A stretch of 64,000 nt of DNA from CAYNSB01 sp964399625. GTDB taxonomy: Bacteria; Planctomycetota; Phycisphaerae; Phycisphaerales; UBA1924. The position numbers were made by a program, and so were the translations under genes. This document shows positions 47,919 to 56,442 of the stretch, in pieces (within the stretch, counting starts at the first letter, position 1; every line of letters starts with the position of its first letter). The stretch spans positions 21,618 through 85,617 of the forward strand of contig CAYNSB010000009.1 of NCBI GenBank assembly GCA_964399625.1. The letters are read 5' to 3'. The notes below the pieces were generated by a model, which did not search any database, had not been told where the DNA came from, and saw nothing but the letters and a program-made list of their open reading frames with translations.

Positions 47919-49829
47919 ATGCCCGCCATGACTGCATCCGGCACATCCCAGCGTATCCGCAACGTCGCCATCATCGCGCACGTCGACCACGGCAAGACGA
48001 CGCTCGTGGACCAGCTCCTCAAGCAGTCGGGCATGTTCCGCGCGGGCGAGCTCGAGAAGCTCGCCGGCGGGCAGCACGACCTGATCATGGACTCCAACCC
48101 GCTCGAGCGCGAGCGCGGCATCACGATCCTCTCCAAGAACTGCGCCGTCAATTACCACGCCTCGGATGGGCATGACTACCGCATCAACATCATCGACACA
48201 CCGGGGCACGCGGACTTCGGCGGCGAGGTCGAGCGCGTGCTTCGCATGGCCGATGGGTGCCTTCTGCTCGTGGACGCGCTCGATGGACCGATGCCGCAGA
48301 CCAAGTTCGTGCTGACCAAGGCGCTGCAGGCGGGTCTCAAGCCGATCGTGGTGGTGAACAAGGTCGATCGACCGAACGCGCGCCCGCACCAGGTCGTCGT
48401 CGAGGTCTTCGAGCTGCTCTTCGAGCTGGGCGCGGACGATCACTCGCTGGACTTCAAGACCATCTTCGCGTCCGGGCGCGACGGGTGGGCGACGCTCGAG
48501 CTGCACGACAACCAGCCGATCCCGACCTCGGGCGACATGAAGGCGGTGTTCGAGACGATCATCAAGGAAGTGCCGACGCCCAAGGACGACCCGAGCAAGC
48601 CGCTGCAGGCGCTCGTGACGAGCCTCGACTACAACGACTACGTGGGGCGCATCGGCATCGGGCGCGTCTACGCGGGCTCGCTCAAGGTGGGGCAGAACGT
48701 CGCGGTGCTCAAGCGCGACGGGGCCCGCACCAACGCCAAGATCGTCAAGCTCCTGCAGTTCGAGGGGCTCAAGCGTGTCGAGTCCGAGGAAGTGTCCGCG
48801 GGCGACCTGTGCGCGCTCATCGGGATCGAGGGCGTGGACATCGGCGACACGATCGCGGACTTCGACAACCCTGTCGCGCTCCCGCCCGTCACCGTCGACG
48901 AGCCGACGCTCACGATGCTGTTCCGCATCAACGACTCGCCGTTCGCCGGACAGGAGGGCAAGTTCGTCACGAGCCGGCAGATCCGCGAGCGCCTGATGAA
49001 GGAGCTGGAGAAGAACGTCGCGCTGCGCGTGACGACCGGCCGCACCGCCGACGAGTTCATCGTCTCAGGGCGCGGCGTGCTGCACCTGGGCATCCTCATC
49101 GAGACGATGCGCCGCGAGGGCTTCGAGCTCTCCATCGGCAAGCCCGAGGTGATCATCCGCGAGATCGAGGGAGTCCGCAGCGAGCCCATCGAGGAGCTGG
49201 TGATCGATGTGCCCAACGGCGCCGTGGGCAAGGTCATGGAGCTGGTGGGCGCCCGCAAGGCCGAGATGAAGAAGATGGAGCCGCGGGGCGACTCCATCAC
49301 GCACCTCGCCTTTGAGATTCCCTCGCGCTCGCTCATCGGGTTCCGCGGGCGGGTGCTGACCGCGACGCAGGGCGAGGCGATCATCCATCACACGTTCCTG
49401 AAGTACGCGCCGCTCATGTCCGAGCCGCTGCGCCGGATCAACGGCGTGCTCATCGCCTCCGAGTCCGGCCAGGTCACGGCGTACGCCGTGGAGGGGCTGC
49501 ACGATCGCGGCGTGCTCTTCGTGGAGCCGGGCGACCAGGTGTACGCGGGCCAGGTGGTGGGGGAGCACAACCGCGACAACGACCTGGTCGTGAACATCAC
49601 GCGACTGAAGCATCTCACGAACATCCGATCGGCCAACAAGGAGCAGACGGTGACGCTCAAGGCGGCTCGGCGGATGTCGATGGAAGAGTGCATCGAGTAC
49701 ATCGAGGACGATGAGCTCGTCGAGATCACGCCGGGCCCGATCCGCCTGCGGAAGCGCGTGCTGAGCGAGGCCGAGCGCCGCAAGCAGGAGCGGGCGCAGC
49801 GCGATCGCGAGGCGGCACTCGCGGAGTGA
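47919..49829 (+). CDS. typA: ribosome-associated translational GTPase TypA/BipA
   Basis: A 636-residue EF-G-like GTPase. G1 AHVDHGKTT, G2 region NPLERERGITI, G3 DTPGHADF and G4 NKVDRP are all visible, then domain II, domain III (EFIVSGRGVLHLGILIETMRREG) and the TypA-specific C-terminal domain (RSLIGFRGRVLTATQGEAIIHHTF; NITRLKHLTNIRSANKE). It acts on the 70S ribosome, probably in 50S maturation and stress or cold adaptation. ATG 47919 follows AGGA by 4 bp; ATG 47928 is an alternative. Very high similarity to the family throughout. Confidence 0.97.
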   Translation: MPAMTASGTSQRIRNVAIIAHVDHGKTTLVDQLLKQSGMFRAGELEKLAGGQHDLIMDSNPLERERGITILSKNCAVNYHASDGHDYRINIIDTPGHADFGGEVERVLRMADGCLLLVDALDGPMPQTKFVLTKALQAGLKPIVVVNKVDRPNARPHQVVVEVFELLFELGADDHSLDFKTIFASGRDGWATLELHDNQPIPTSGDMKAVFETIIKEVPTPKDDPSKPLQALVTSLDYNDYVGRIGIGRVYAGSLKVGQNVAVLKRDGARTNAKIVKLLQFEGLKRVESEEVSAGDLCALIGIEGVDIGDTIADFDNPVALPPVTVDEPTLTMLFRINDSPFAGQEGKFVTSRQIRERLMKELEKNVALRVTTGRTADEFIVSGRGVLHLGILIETMRREGFELSIGKPEVIIREIEGVRSEPIEELVIDVPNGAVGKVMELVGARKAEMKKMEPRGDSITHLAFEIPSRSLIGFRGRVLTATQGEAIIHHTFLKYAPLMSEPLRRINGVLIASESGQVTAYAVEGLHDRGVLFVEPGDQVYAGQVVGEHNRDNDLVVNITRLKHLTNIRSANKEQTVTLKAARRMSMEECIEYIEDDELVEITPGPIRLRKRVLSEAERRKQERAQRDREAALAE

Positions 49830-49842
49830 TCGCTGCCCGCCT

Positions 49843-51858
49843 TCAAACGCGCGTCTGCCACGCGTTGAGCAACCATTCGATCGCGAGGAGCACCGCGGCG
49901 CACGCCACGAGCCAGGGCCATGCCTCGCGCCGCTCGCGTGCTGGTGCGGTGTCGGAGGTGGTCGTTCCCGCGATCGACAACGCCGGCGCGACCGAGAGCG
50001 AGGTTGCCCGCGCATCGCACACGTTGACCGCGACGTGCGGCGGAGATTCCTCGCCCGGCGCGTCAAGCTCGTACACGCCCTCGCGCTCGATCACGCCCAG
50101 AGACACCAGCCCGCGGGCATCGCCGACGCGCGACTCACGCTCGATCGTGATCGGCCCTTTGAGCGTGAGGCGCACCGGGCGTTCAACCTCCGCGGGCACC
50201 AGCGCCCGGGGCAGCTCAAGCTCGGCCGGTTCGCGCGTGGAGAACGCACGTCCGGCCTGATCCTGCCCGCGCAGCGTCAGATAGTCGATCGCCGAAGCGA
50301 GGAACAACGGGAAGCCCACCTGCACGGGCCAGTTCGATTCGGCAAGGTCGAAGAGGACGACGAGGCGGCGGATGCCTTGCTCCTCCCCAAGCACGATGAG
50401 AGGCCCGTCGGAGCCGCGGGCCAGCTCGCTGGTTCGTACCGCGTCGGCGCCGCCTGGGTCCACGAGCCGCAGCGTGCTCGCGATGACGACCGAGTCCAGC
50501 CCCACGTTCCGCAGCAAGGGGTGGTTCCGCGACCACGAGAGCACGCCGACGGTTCGCGGCGTCGAGCCGGTCGCGCTGGCGCGGGCATCGAGCCCCGGCA
50601 CGGGGAGCCCCGCCCCGATGCTCAGCGTCGCGCAGGCGGGCGTCCGCCGGGGGCGCACTCGATCGAACACGACAAGATCCGCGGGGCTCGTCTCTCCGCT
50701 CGACACGTCGCGTTCGTACGCGGAGGCGCGAATCACCCGAAGCGGCACCCCCATCTCGGAGAGCGCCGCCGACAGGACCCATTCGGCACGAGGCGTCGTG
50801 CCACCGGGGCGTTCGTCGGGCATCACCAGCATGACGCGCGGGCGCGCGGCGCTGCGCAGCACGAGCGAGGCCTGATTGTCGCTCGCGAGCAGGTCCGCGC
50901 GATCGAGGCGCGCCGTCACGATTCCCGCCGAGCGTGTCTGCATGGCGAACGTGACCGAGGTCTGTCCGCCCTCGGCGGGCACTTCGATCGCGCGGCGCTC
51001 GAGCTCCACGCCATCCAGCAGCAGGGCGAGGGACGCGCGCCTCGCGGTCGTTCCGGCGTTCAGAACGCGCGCGAAGACGCGAACGGTGCCCGGGTCGTCG
51101 AAGTCGCGTCGAGCGGCGATCGCGACGATTCCAAGGTTGTCGTGGTCCGCCTCCAGGGCGCCCACGCGCTCGTACCGGGCCACGCCGCCGCGCAGCACGA
51201 GCGGGGAATCGCCCCGCGAGCCGCCATCGGTAAGGATGTGCGCAATGCCCGGCTCGTTCCGGCGTTGCTCGTCGGCGTTCTCGGCGCTGGGCGCGAGCAG
51301 CGTGCTCGCCAGACGCAGCGCGGCCGCGAGATCGCCGGGCTGGTCGCTGGCCCGCACGGACTCGATCGCGGCCCGCGCGTCGCCCATGTTCTGGCTCAGC
51401 GGGGTTAGCGTGCGAGCCTGATCGGCGAACTCGATCACGCCGATCGATGGGGCTCCGGCGCGGGAGAGATCGTCGATCAGGCGAATCGCGCGCGACTTGG
51501 CTTCCCGGAGGCGCGTCGTCGGCTTGCCGTCAACGACGCCGTCCATCGCGCTCATGCTCGCCGAGCGATCGATGAGGATGAGCACGCGTGATGCGTCGCC
51601 CTCGCCGCCATTGAGCACGGGGCGCGCAAACGCCAATAGCAGGCACGCCAGCGCGAGAAGTTGCAGCACAAAGAGCCACGTCGGGCGAAGCCAGCGGAAC
51701 GGCACGTTCACCTCGACGTCCCGCACGCTCTGCGTCCAGAGCAGCGTGGAGCTCACGCGGATCGGGCGACGGCGCAGCTTGAGCAGGTAAACCACGATCA
51801 GCAGCGGCAGGCACACGCTCGCCGCGACGATCGCGGGGATGGGCGTGAGGAACGTCAC
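49843..51858 (-). CDS. BatA-like VWA-domain membrane protein
   Basis: A 671-residue protein. The N terminus has a BatA-type pair of helices (IPAIVAASVCLPLLIVVYLLKLRRRP and LFVLQLLALACLLLAFARP) around a short loop, followed by a VWA domain with the MIDAS motif DRSASM. A long beta-rich middle region is followed by a C-terminal membrane helix (WPWLVACAAVLLAIEWLLNAW). Related planctomycete genes usually travel with MoxR ATPase and DUF58 genes; neither is here. Its start overlaps the rrmJ stop as ATGA. Likely a scaffold for metal-dependent protein contacts at the membrane. Confidence 0.82.
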   Translation of the reverse strand: MTFLTPIPAIVAASVCLPLLIVVYLLKLRRRPIRVSSTLLWTQSVRDVEVNVPFRWLRPTWLFVLQLLALACLLLAFARPVLNGGEGDASRVLILIDRSASMSAMDGVVDGKPTTRLREAKSRAIRLIDDLSRAGAPSIGVIEFADQARTLTPLSQNMGDARAAIESVRASDQPGDLAAALRLASTLLAPSAENADEQRRNEPGIAHILTDGGSRGDSPLVLRGGVARYERVGALEADHDNLGIVAIAARRDFDDPGTVRVFARVLNAGTTARRASLALLLDGVELERRAIEVPAEGGQTSVTFAMQTRSAGIVTARLDRADLLASDNQASLVLRSAARPRVMLVMPDERPGGTTPRAEWVLSAALSEMGVPLRVIRASAYERDVSSGETSPADLVVFDRVRPRRTPACATLSIGAGLPVPGLDARASATGSTPRTVGVLSWSRNHPLLRNVGLDSVVIASTLRLVDPGGADAVRTSELARGSDGPLIVLGEEQGIRRLVVLFDLAESNWPVQVGFPLFLASAIDYLTLRGQDQAGRAFSTREPAELELPRALVPAEVERPVRLTLKGPITIERESRVGDARGLVSLGVIEREGVYELDAPGEESPPHVAVNVCDARATSLSVAPALSIAGTTTSDTAPARERREAWPWLVACAAVLLAIEWLLNAWQTRV

Positions 51859-52517
51859 GGCGTGCGGTCCGCCGCGGGCGGACGTGCGGAGGAGTTGGTG
51901 CCCGGGCCCATCGCCGGGCGCGCGTTCGAAGCGCCCTTGTACCCGTGCGCCACGACGTACATCTCAACCGACACATCCCGGCTCGCCTTGGGCTTGAAGC
52001 CCTTGACGCTCGAGAACATCGCCCTGCACTCGTTCAGCAGCCCCGGGTATTCCTCGCCCTCGAACACCTTCATCGTGAGGTTGCCGCCCGGCTTGAGGAG
52101 GGCGGGCAGGAGCTCGAGCACGCGCCGGCACAGACGCACGCTCAGGAAGTGGTCGCCGTGCCCGGTCGTGTCGGGCGCCATGTCGCTGAGCACGGCGTCG
52201 AACGGCCCTCCCGCGAGGCTCGTGAACGTCTCGGCGGGGGTCTTGTAGATGTCGCCGCGGAGCACGTGCGCGTTGGGCGCGAAGGACTCGCGAATCTCCT
52301 TCAGGTCGATGCCCACGACGACGCCGCGGGGCCCGACGTCCTCGAGCGCCATCTGGATCCACGCGCCGGGTGCGCAACCCAGATCAAGCACGCGCGAGCC
52401 GGGCCCGAAGAGCCGCTTGCGCTCGTTGATCTCCTGGAGTTTGTACGCCGAACGCGCGAGGTAGCCCTCGGCCTTGGCCTTCTTGAAGAAGTGGTCGTGG
52501 AGCTTTCGCTGCGCCAT
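51855..52517 (-). CDS. rrmJ: 23S rRNA (uridine(2552)-2'-O)-methyltransferase
   Basis: An RlmE/FtsJ methyltransferase acting on U2552 of the ribosomal A loop. The 220-residue product shows the catalytic tetrad Lys26 (ARSAYKL), Asp112 (SDMAPDTTGH), Lys150 (LTMKVFEG) and Glu185 (VSVEMYVV), plus the SAM loop VLDLGCAPG. A tail of about 25 low-complexity residues follows the core. TATGCT lies 9 bp before its ATG. The stop overlaps the following VWA gene. Confidence 0.95.
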   Translation of the reverse strand: MAQRKLHDHFFKKAKAEGYLARSAYKLQEINERKRLFGPGSRVLDLGCAPGAWIQMALEDVGPRGVVVGIDLKEIRESFAPNAHVLRGDIYKTPAETFTSLAGGPFDAVLSDMAPDTTGHGDHFLSVRLCRRVLELLPALLKPGGNLTMKVFEGEEYPGLLNECRAMFSSVKGFKPKASRDVSVEMYVVAHGYKGASNARPAMGPGTNSSARPPAADRTP

Positions 52518-52552
52518 GGAGCGCCAAGCATATGAATGCGTGCGGGCGGGCG

Positions 52553-52792
52553 CTATTCGTCCTCGTCGGGCAGGTCGTCGCGCTCCTCGATCCAGTGCTT
52601 CTGGATCGTCTCGAGGATCTTCTCGTTGGAGGGGTGTCCGGGCTCCTCTTGGAAGCCCGGCAGCGCGATCACCATCGCGCGCAACTGGGGGAACCCGACT
52701 CGATAGGGATCGACATCGCGATGCCGCTCGGCAAGCAACTCACCGATCAGCTCCACCTCGAGCCACCCAAACGTCTTGCCGCTCGCTCCCAT
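52553..52792 (-). CDS. iscX: IscX-family iron-sulfur assembly protein
   Basis: A 79-residue acidic protein matching the IscX (YfhJ) pattern: TFGWLEVELIGELLAERHRDVDPYRVGF, then PGHPSNEKILETIQKHWIEERDD (family: SNEKILEAI...W). IscX binds IscS and iron and tunes cluster assembly. ATG 52792 lies 26 bp after the ferredoxin stop on the same strand, reproducing the fdx-iscX order known from proteobacterial isc operons. Short and outside the usual core lineages, so a sequence search would be reassuring. Confidence 0.8.
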   Translation of the reverse strand: MGASGKTFGWLEVELIGELLAERHRDVDPYRVGFPQLRAMVIALPGFQEEPGHPSNEKILETIQKHWIEERDDLPDEDE

Positions 52793-52818
52793 CGCGTACC
52801 CCGATGCGCAGGCGCCCG

Positions 52819-53217
52819 CTAGTGGGGCACTTCCTTGACGGCGTTCCGATTCCACGCGGGCACACGCACCACGATCGGTCCATCGCCCTTGACCACGCAC
52901 TGGCAACTCAGGCGTGAGTTCCTCTGGAGCCCCGGTGCCTCCTCGACGCGATCTTCCTCCGCCTCCGTCGACTCGCTGAGGCTCTCGGCGCCCTTCTCGA
53001 TGTACACGTGGCATGTCGAGCATGCGCACACCCCGCCGCACGCGTGCTCGATGTTGATCCCGTGCTCCATCGCCACCTCGAGCAGGTGCTCGCCCTTGGC
53101 GGCCATGAGCTCGTGCTCCTTCTGCTCCGTCCCCGTGAGACCTTCCGGGTCCTCCAGAACGTACCGAACCTTGACCGTGGGCGGGCCGTGGTCCTCGCCC
53201 GAGTGTCGCAAGTGCAT
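52819..53217 (-). CDS. fdx: 2Fe-2S ferredoxin, adrenodoxin/Isc type
   Basis: A 132-residue ferredoxin with the cluster ligands C60-x5-C66-x2-C69...C105 (ACGGVCACSTC and RLSCQC), an additional Cys64 and Cys107, and the acidic segment EEDRVEEAPG typical of Isc ferredoxins. It supplies electrons for cluster assembly on IscU. ATG 53217 has GGGAG about 8 bp upstream; an in-frame GTG at 53244 would add nine residues. TAGACT at 53271-53276 on the minus strand may be its -10. Cotranscribed with iscX. Confidence 0.9.
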   Translation of the reverse strand: MHLRHSGEDHGPPTVKVRYVLEDPEGLTGTEQKEHELMAAKGEHLLEVAMEHGINIEHACGGVCACSTCHVYIEKGAESLSESTEAEEDRVEEAPGLQRNSRLSCQCVVKGDGPIVVRVPAWNRNAVKEVPH

Positions 53218-53316
53218 TTCCGGCTCCCGTCGTGGCTCGTGCACGCGATCCGTGCCGATCGCCGATGAAGTCTAGCGTGCCGGCCCGCGCGCTCCGCCTC
53301 CCTATCCTTACCCCAC

Positions 53317-54180
53317 ATGTCCGAATTGCCCGCCGATCCACAGAGCACGATCGATCTCTCCGTCGTCGCGCCCGCGCACAACGAGGAAGACAACGTCCGT
53401 CCGCTCGTGGAGCAGGTGGAGAGTGCCCTGCGATCCACGGGTCTTCGCTTTGAGTTCATCGTCGTTGATGATGGGTCCGTGGACCACACCCGCCGGCGCG
53501 TCCAGGCGCTCATGCAGGATCGCCCCTGGCTCCGTTGCATCGCGATGACCAGCACCCCCCCGGGCAAGGGCAACGGGCAATCCGCGGCATTCCACGCCGG
53601 GTTCCGAGCCGCCCGGGGTCGACTCATCGCCGTGCTGGACGCCGACCTGCAGAACGATCCAGCGGACTATCCCGCGATGCTCGAGCTGATGCAGCGGACC
53701 GGTGCCGACATGGTGCAGGGCGACCGCTCGCATGCGCGCCGGGACAACGCCGTGCGCCGCGTGGGATCGATCGTGGGGCGTTCGTTCCGCCGATGGCTGC
53801 TGGGCGACACGATCCGCGATACCGGGTGCTCATTGCGGATCATGAAGCGGGAGATAGCCCTGGCGCTGCCGCTCGAGTTTCGCGGCGTGCATCGGTTCAT
53901 CCCCGTCACGGCGCGGCACCTTGGCTTCACGGTCGTCGAGATGCCCGTTCGTCACCGCCCGCGCGTCGCGGGCCAGACGAAGTACGGGTTTGGGATCGTC
54001 CAGCGGGCGATCCCCGGGCTGATGGATCTGCTCGCTGTGCGATGGATGCGGTCCCGTCGTCGGCCCACGTCCAGTGTCGAGATCGCGCACGAAGCCGATG
54101 TGCTCGGAGGAGCACCGGGACCCTCGGTCGTCGAATCCAAGGGGGCCTTTGAGCCCGCCCACGCGGGAGCGCGCGCGTGA
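53317..54180 (+). CDS. family 2 glycosyltransferase (dolichol-phosphate mannosyltransferase-like)
   Basis: A 287-residue GT-A glycosyltransferase: SVVAPAHNEEDNVRPLVEQ, VVDDGSVDHT and the nucleotide-sugar DXD block VLDADLQNDP. TGCSLRIMKRE and PVRHRPRVAGQTKYG are typical for DPM1/ArnC-like enzymes, which load a polyprenyl phosphate with one sugar. The usual two C-terminal helices of ArnC are missing. It overlaps the next gene as GTGA, and that gene encodes a lipid-A-synthase N-terminal domain protein, so an envelope or lipid A modification role is likely. TATCCT lies 8 bp before the ATG. Confidence 0.88.
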   Translation: MSELPADPQSTIDLSVVAPAHNEEDNVRPLVEQVESALRSTGLRFEFIVVDDGSVDHTRRRVQALMQDRPWLRCIAMTSTPPGKGNGQSAAFHAGFRAARGRLIAVLDADLQNDPADYPAMLELMQRTGADMVQGDRSHARRDNAVRRVGSIVGRSFRRWLLGDTIRDTGCSLRIMKREIALALPLEFRGVHRFIPVTARHLGFTVVEMPVRHRPRVAGQTKYGFGIVQRAIPGLMDLLAVRWMRSRRRPTSSVEIAHEADVLGGAPGPSVVESKGAFEPAHAGARA

Positions 54181-54815
54181 AGCCCGGACCGGTCATCGCC
54201 ATGATCGCCCTGCTCTGCCTGGGCCTGTGGCTTGCCGCAGCCCCGGCGATCCGCCTGTACCTGCGGGCGACCGACGGCGCCACGCCCTTCGAGGTCGTGA
54301 TCGGGTCCAAGAAAGTCGCCGTGGAGCGATTCGCCAACGACCAGGCACGCCCTGCCGGTATCCCTTCGGGCGATGTGTACCGCTTCATCAATCTGCACGC
54401 GGCGCCCGGCGCGTGGCTCAGCCCTGAGCAGTTCAACCAGGCGATGGAGGAGGAGCTGGGCGCGGCACGCCAACGCCCCGCCGTGCTCCGCCTGGCGAAC
54501 ACGACAAGTTGGGGCGGAATCATCTGGGTCGTCATCGGGCTCGCGGGGCAGGTGCTGTTCTTCGGGCGCATGCTCATCCAGTGGGTCATCTCGGAAAAGG
54601 CTCGCCAGAGCACGATCTCCCCCGCGTTCTGGTGGTGCTCGTTCTTCGGCGGGGCGATGCTTTTCACTTACTTCGTTTGGCGTCAGGATCCCATTGGCGT
54701 GCTGGGTCAATCCACGGGCGTCGTGATCTACGCCCGCAATCTGCGCCTGATCTACAAGCAGCGCCGGCGCGACGCACGCAAACTCGCCGAGTCCGCCGCG
54801 CCCGCCGGCGCCTGA
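54177..54815 (+). CDS. lipid-A-disaccharide synthase N-terminal domain (LAB_N) membrane protein
   Basis: A 212-residue membrane protein. After an N-terminal hydrophobic segment and a soluble region comes the LAB_N block GLAGQVLFFGRMLIQWVISEK...STISPAFWWCSFFGGAMLFTYFVWRQDP and GVVIYARNLRLIYK, with two or three helices. LAB_N proteins often sit next to family-2 glycosyltransferases in lipid A modification clusters. Start is GTG 54177, overlapping the upstream stop. The N-terminal 100 residues are not recognised and may be a periplasmic domain. Confidence 0.87.
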   Translation: MKPGPVIAMIALLCLGLWLAAAPAIRLYLRATDGATPFEVVIGSKKVAVERFANDQARPAGIPSGDVYRFINLHAAPGAWLSPEQFNQAMEEELGAARQRPAVLRLANTTSWGGIIWVVIGLAGQVLFFGRMLIQWVISEKARQSTISPAFWWCSFFGGAMLFTYFVWRQDPIGVLGQSTGVVIYARNLRLIYKQRRRDARKLAESAAPAGA

Positions 54816-54890
54816 GCCACCCCCGACGGGGGGCATTCTCCCCGCCCGCGAATCTCGAACCCGACCTTCCGATTCGGTCGATGACCGATC

Positions 54891-55499
54891 GTGCGCGTTC
54901 TGCTCGACGACCATCCTCTCGCCGAAGCCCCGACGTTCGCCAGCGCGTTGCGCCTGGCGATGGATCACGCGTCGCGCCTCGGGCGCATCCTGGTCGAACT
55001 CTCGCTCGATGGGCAGCGTGTGCACGATGCGCTGCTGAGCAACCCGCCCGAGCGCAGCCTGGGCGATGAACTCCGCGCGCAGTCCGCGGACCCCAAGGCG
55101 CTTGTCGTGCAGACGCTCCACCAGGCGGCCCAGGTGCTCGCCGACCTTGCGCCCCAGCAGGCGGAGGCCGGTCGTCTCATCCAGCGCGGCAAGACCGAAG
55201 AGGCCGTGCCCAAGCTCGAAGCGATCATCACATCCTGGCAGCACGCCCAGCAGGCCGTGCAGCAGGGCGTGGCGCTGCTCGATCTGCCCGTGGAGAGCAT
55301 CGTGACGAGCGACCCGGCGGGACGTCGGCAGACGTTCGCGGAAACGGTGGCCTCGCTCAGCTCGCGCCTCTCGGAGCTCGCGCGCACGTTCCAGGCCCGT
55401 GACTGGTCCGCCGTCGCCGATGTCCTCATCTACGACCTGGGCGACGATGCGAACCGCTGGCAGCGTCTGATCGGCGCGATCATCCAGCGTTTGGCGTGA
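54891..55499 (+). CDS. conserved-looking hypothetical protein
   Basis: A 202-residue soluble, alpha-rich protein without a recognised family. It contains Ala/Gln-rich helices (LHQAAQVLADLAPQQAEAGRL, SWQHAQQAVQQGVALLDL) and ends in WQRLIGAIIQRLA. No signal peptide or membrane segment. The start, GTG 54891, lies 75 bp after the LAB_N gene and it converges on pdxH. Codon use is as GC-biased as its neighbours, supporting a real gene. Confidence 0.65.
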   Translation: MRVLLDDHPLAEAPTFASALRLAMDHASRLGRILVELSLDGQRVHDALLSNPPERSLGDELRAQSADPKALVVQTLHQAAQVLADLAPQQAEAGRLIQRGKTEEAVPKLEAIITSWQHAQQAVQQGVALLDLPVESIVTSDPAGRRQTFAETVASLSSRLSELARTFQARDWSAVADVLIYDLGDDANRWQRLIGAIIQRLA

Positions 55500-55517
55500 C
55501 GCGACGGCCCGCGATTC

Positions 55518-56225
55518 TCAGGGCTGCAGGCGCGTGCCCGACCACGGCGACGGGTTCCATCCGCCCGAGGCGCGCGTGAGTTGCCGGGTCCAGCGCGCCC
55601 GATCGTGCAGCCGGCCATCACCGCCAACCCAAAGCTCGACCAGATCGAGCGTGACGCGGAAGCCGCCCCAGTGCGGCGGACGGGGAATCTCCGGCGCCAT
55701 GGAGGGTGCTGCAAGATGGTGCACGCCCACACCGAAGCGCTGCATCGTCGTGTGCAATTGGCGCAGCAGGTCCGAGCGCTTGGCCAGGGGCTGGCTCTGC
55801 TCGCTCGACCACGCCCCCAGTCGCGAGAGCAGCGGTCGAGTCCGGAAGTACGTGTCGCTCTCTTCGGCGCTCGCGCGAAGCGCTTGTCCCTCGATGCGTG
55901 CCTGCCGCCCCTCGTGATCCCACAGGAAAACGCCCGCGATGCGTCCGGCCCCCTCCTCGATCGCTCGGGCCTTGGGGCTCGTGTAGTTGGTGTAGAACAC
56001 GATCGATCCGCTCGCCACGTCCATGCCCTTGCACAGCACGATGCGGGCCGAGGGGCGACCCTGGGCGTCGCAGGTTGCCAGCGTCAGCGCGTTCGGGTTG
56101 GGCGCTGACTTGCTTGTGGTGGCCTCGTCGAGCCATGACTTGAGCGTGGGCATCGGGTCCGTCGGCAACGGGGTGGGAAGCCCGAGTCGCCCCAGCAGAT
56201 GTTCGAGCGGATCGAGGATGCTCAA
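55518..56225 (-). CDS. pdxH: pyridoxamine 5'-phosphate oxidase
   Basis: An FMN enzyme that oxidises pyridoxine or pyridoxamine phosphate to PLP. The 235-residue product contains the blocks PSARIVLCKGMD, FYTNYTSPKARAIE, FLWDHEGRQARIEG and RLGAWSSEQSQPL, and ends WSGTRLQP (family RLxP end). Start is a TTG at 56225 with the strong Shine-Dalgarno GGAGG 7 bp upstream. PLP is the cofactor of the divergently transcribed iscS. Confidence 0.93.
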   Translation of the reverse strand: MSILDPLEHLLGRLGLPTPLPTDPMPTLKSWLDEATTSKSAPNPNALTLATCDAQGRPSARIVLCKGMDVASGSIVFYTNYTSPKARAIEEGAGRIAGVFLWDHEGRQARIEGQALRASAEESDTYFRTRPLLSRLGAWSSEQSQPLAKRSDLLRQLHTTMQRFGVGVHHLAAPSMAPEIPRPPHWGGFRVTLDLVELWVGGDGRLHDRARWTRQLTRASGGWNPSPWSGTRLQP

Positions 56226-56263
56226 TTACGGACCTCCGAAGGCGGTAATTCGCCGTGGAACGG

Positions 56264-56282
56264 TAGTGTCCTGAGCACACTA
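56264..56282. promoter_or_regulatory. inverted repeat between pdxH and iscS
   Basis: TAGTGT (56264-56269) and ACACTA (56277-56282) form perfect 6-bp arms with a 7-bp spacer, a size suited to a dimeric regulator. It lies in the 217-bp region between the divergent genes; a TACACT at 56323-56328 may be an iscS -10. Function inferred. Confidence 0.35.
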
Positions 56283-56442
56283 TGGCGTTCGACCTTTCAC
56301 CGTGGCGCCGATGCACGCTACGTACACTGTCTGCATCGCGATTGGCCCGTTGCTCGAACAGTTCCGAGAACACCGCGTAGAATCAGTTGAGACCGCCGCA
56401 CAAGGAGTGGGGGATGATCTCCTGCGGCGCAAGCGAGAACCC

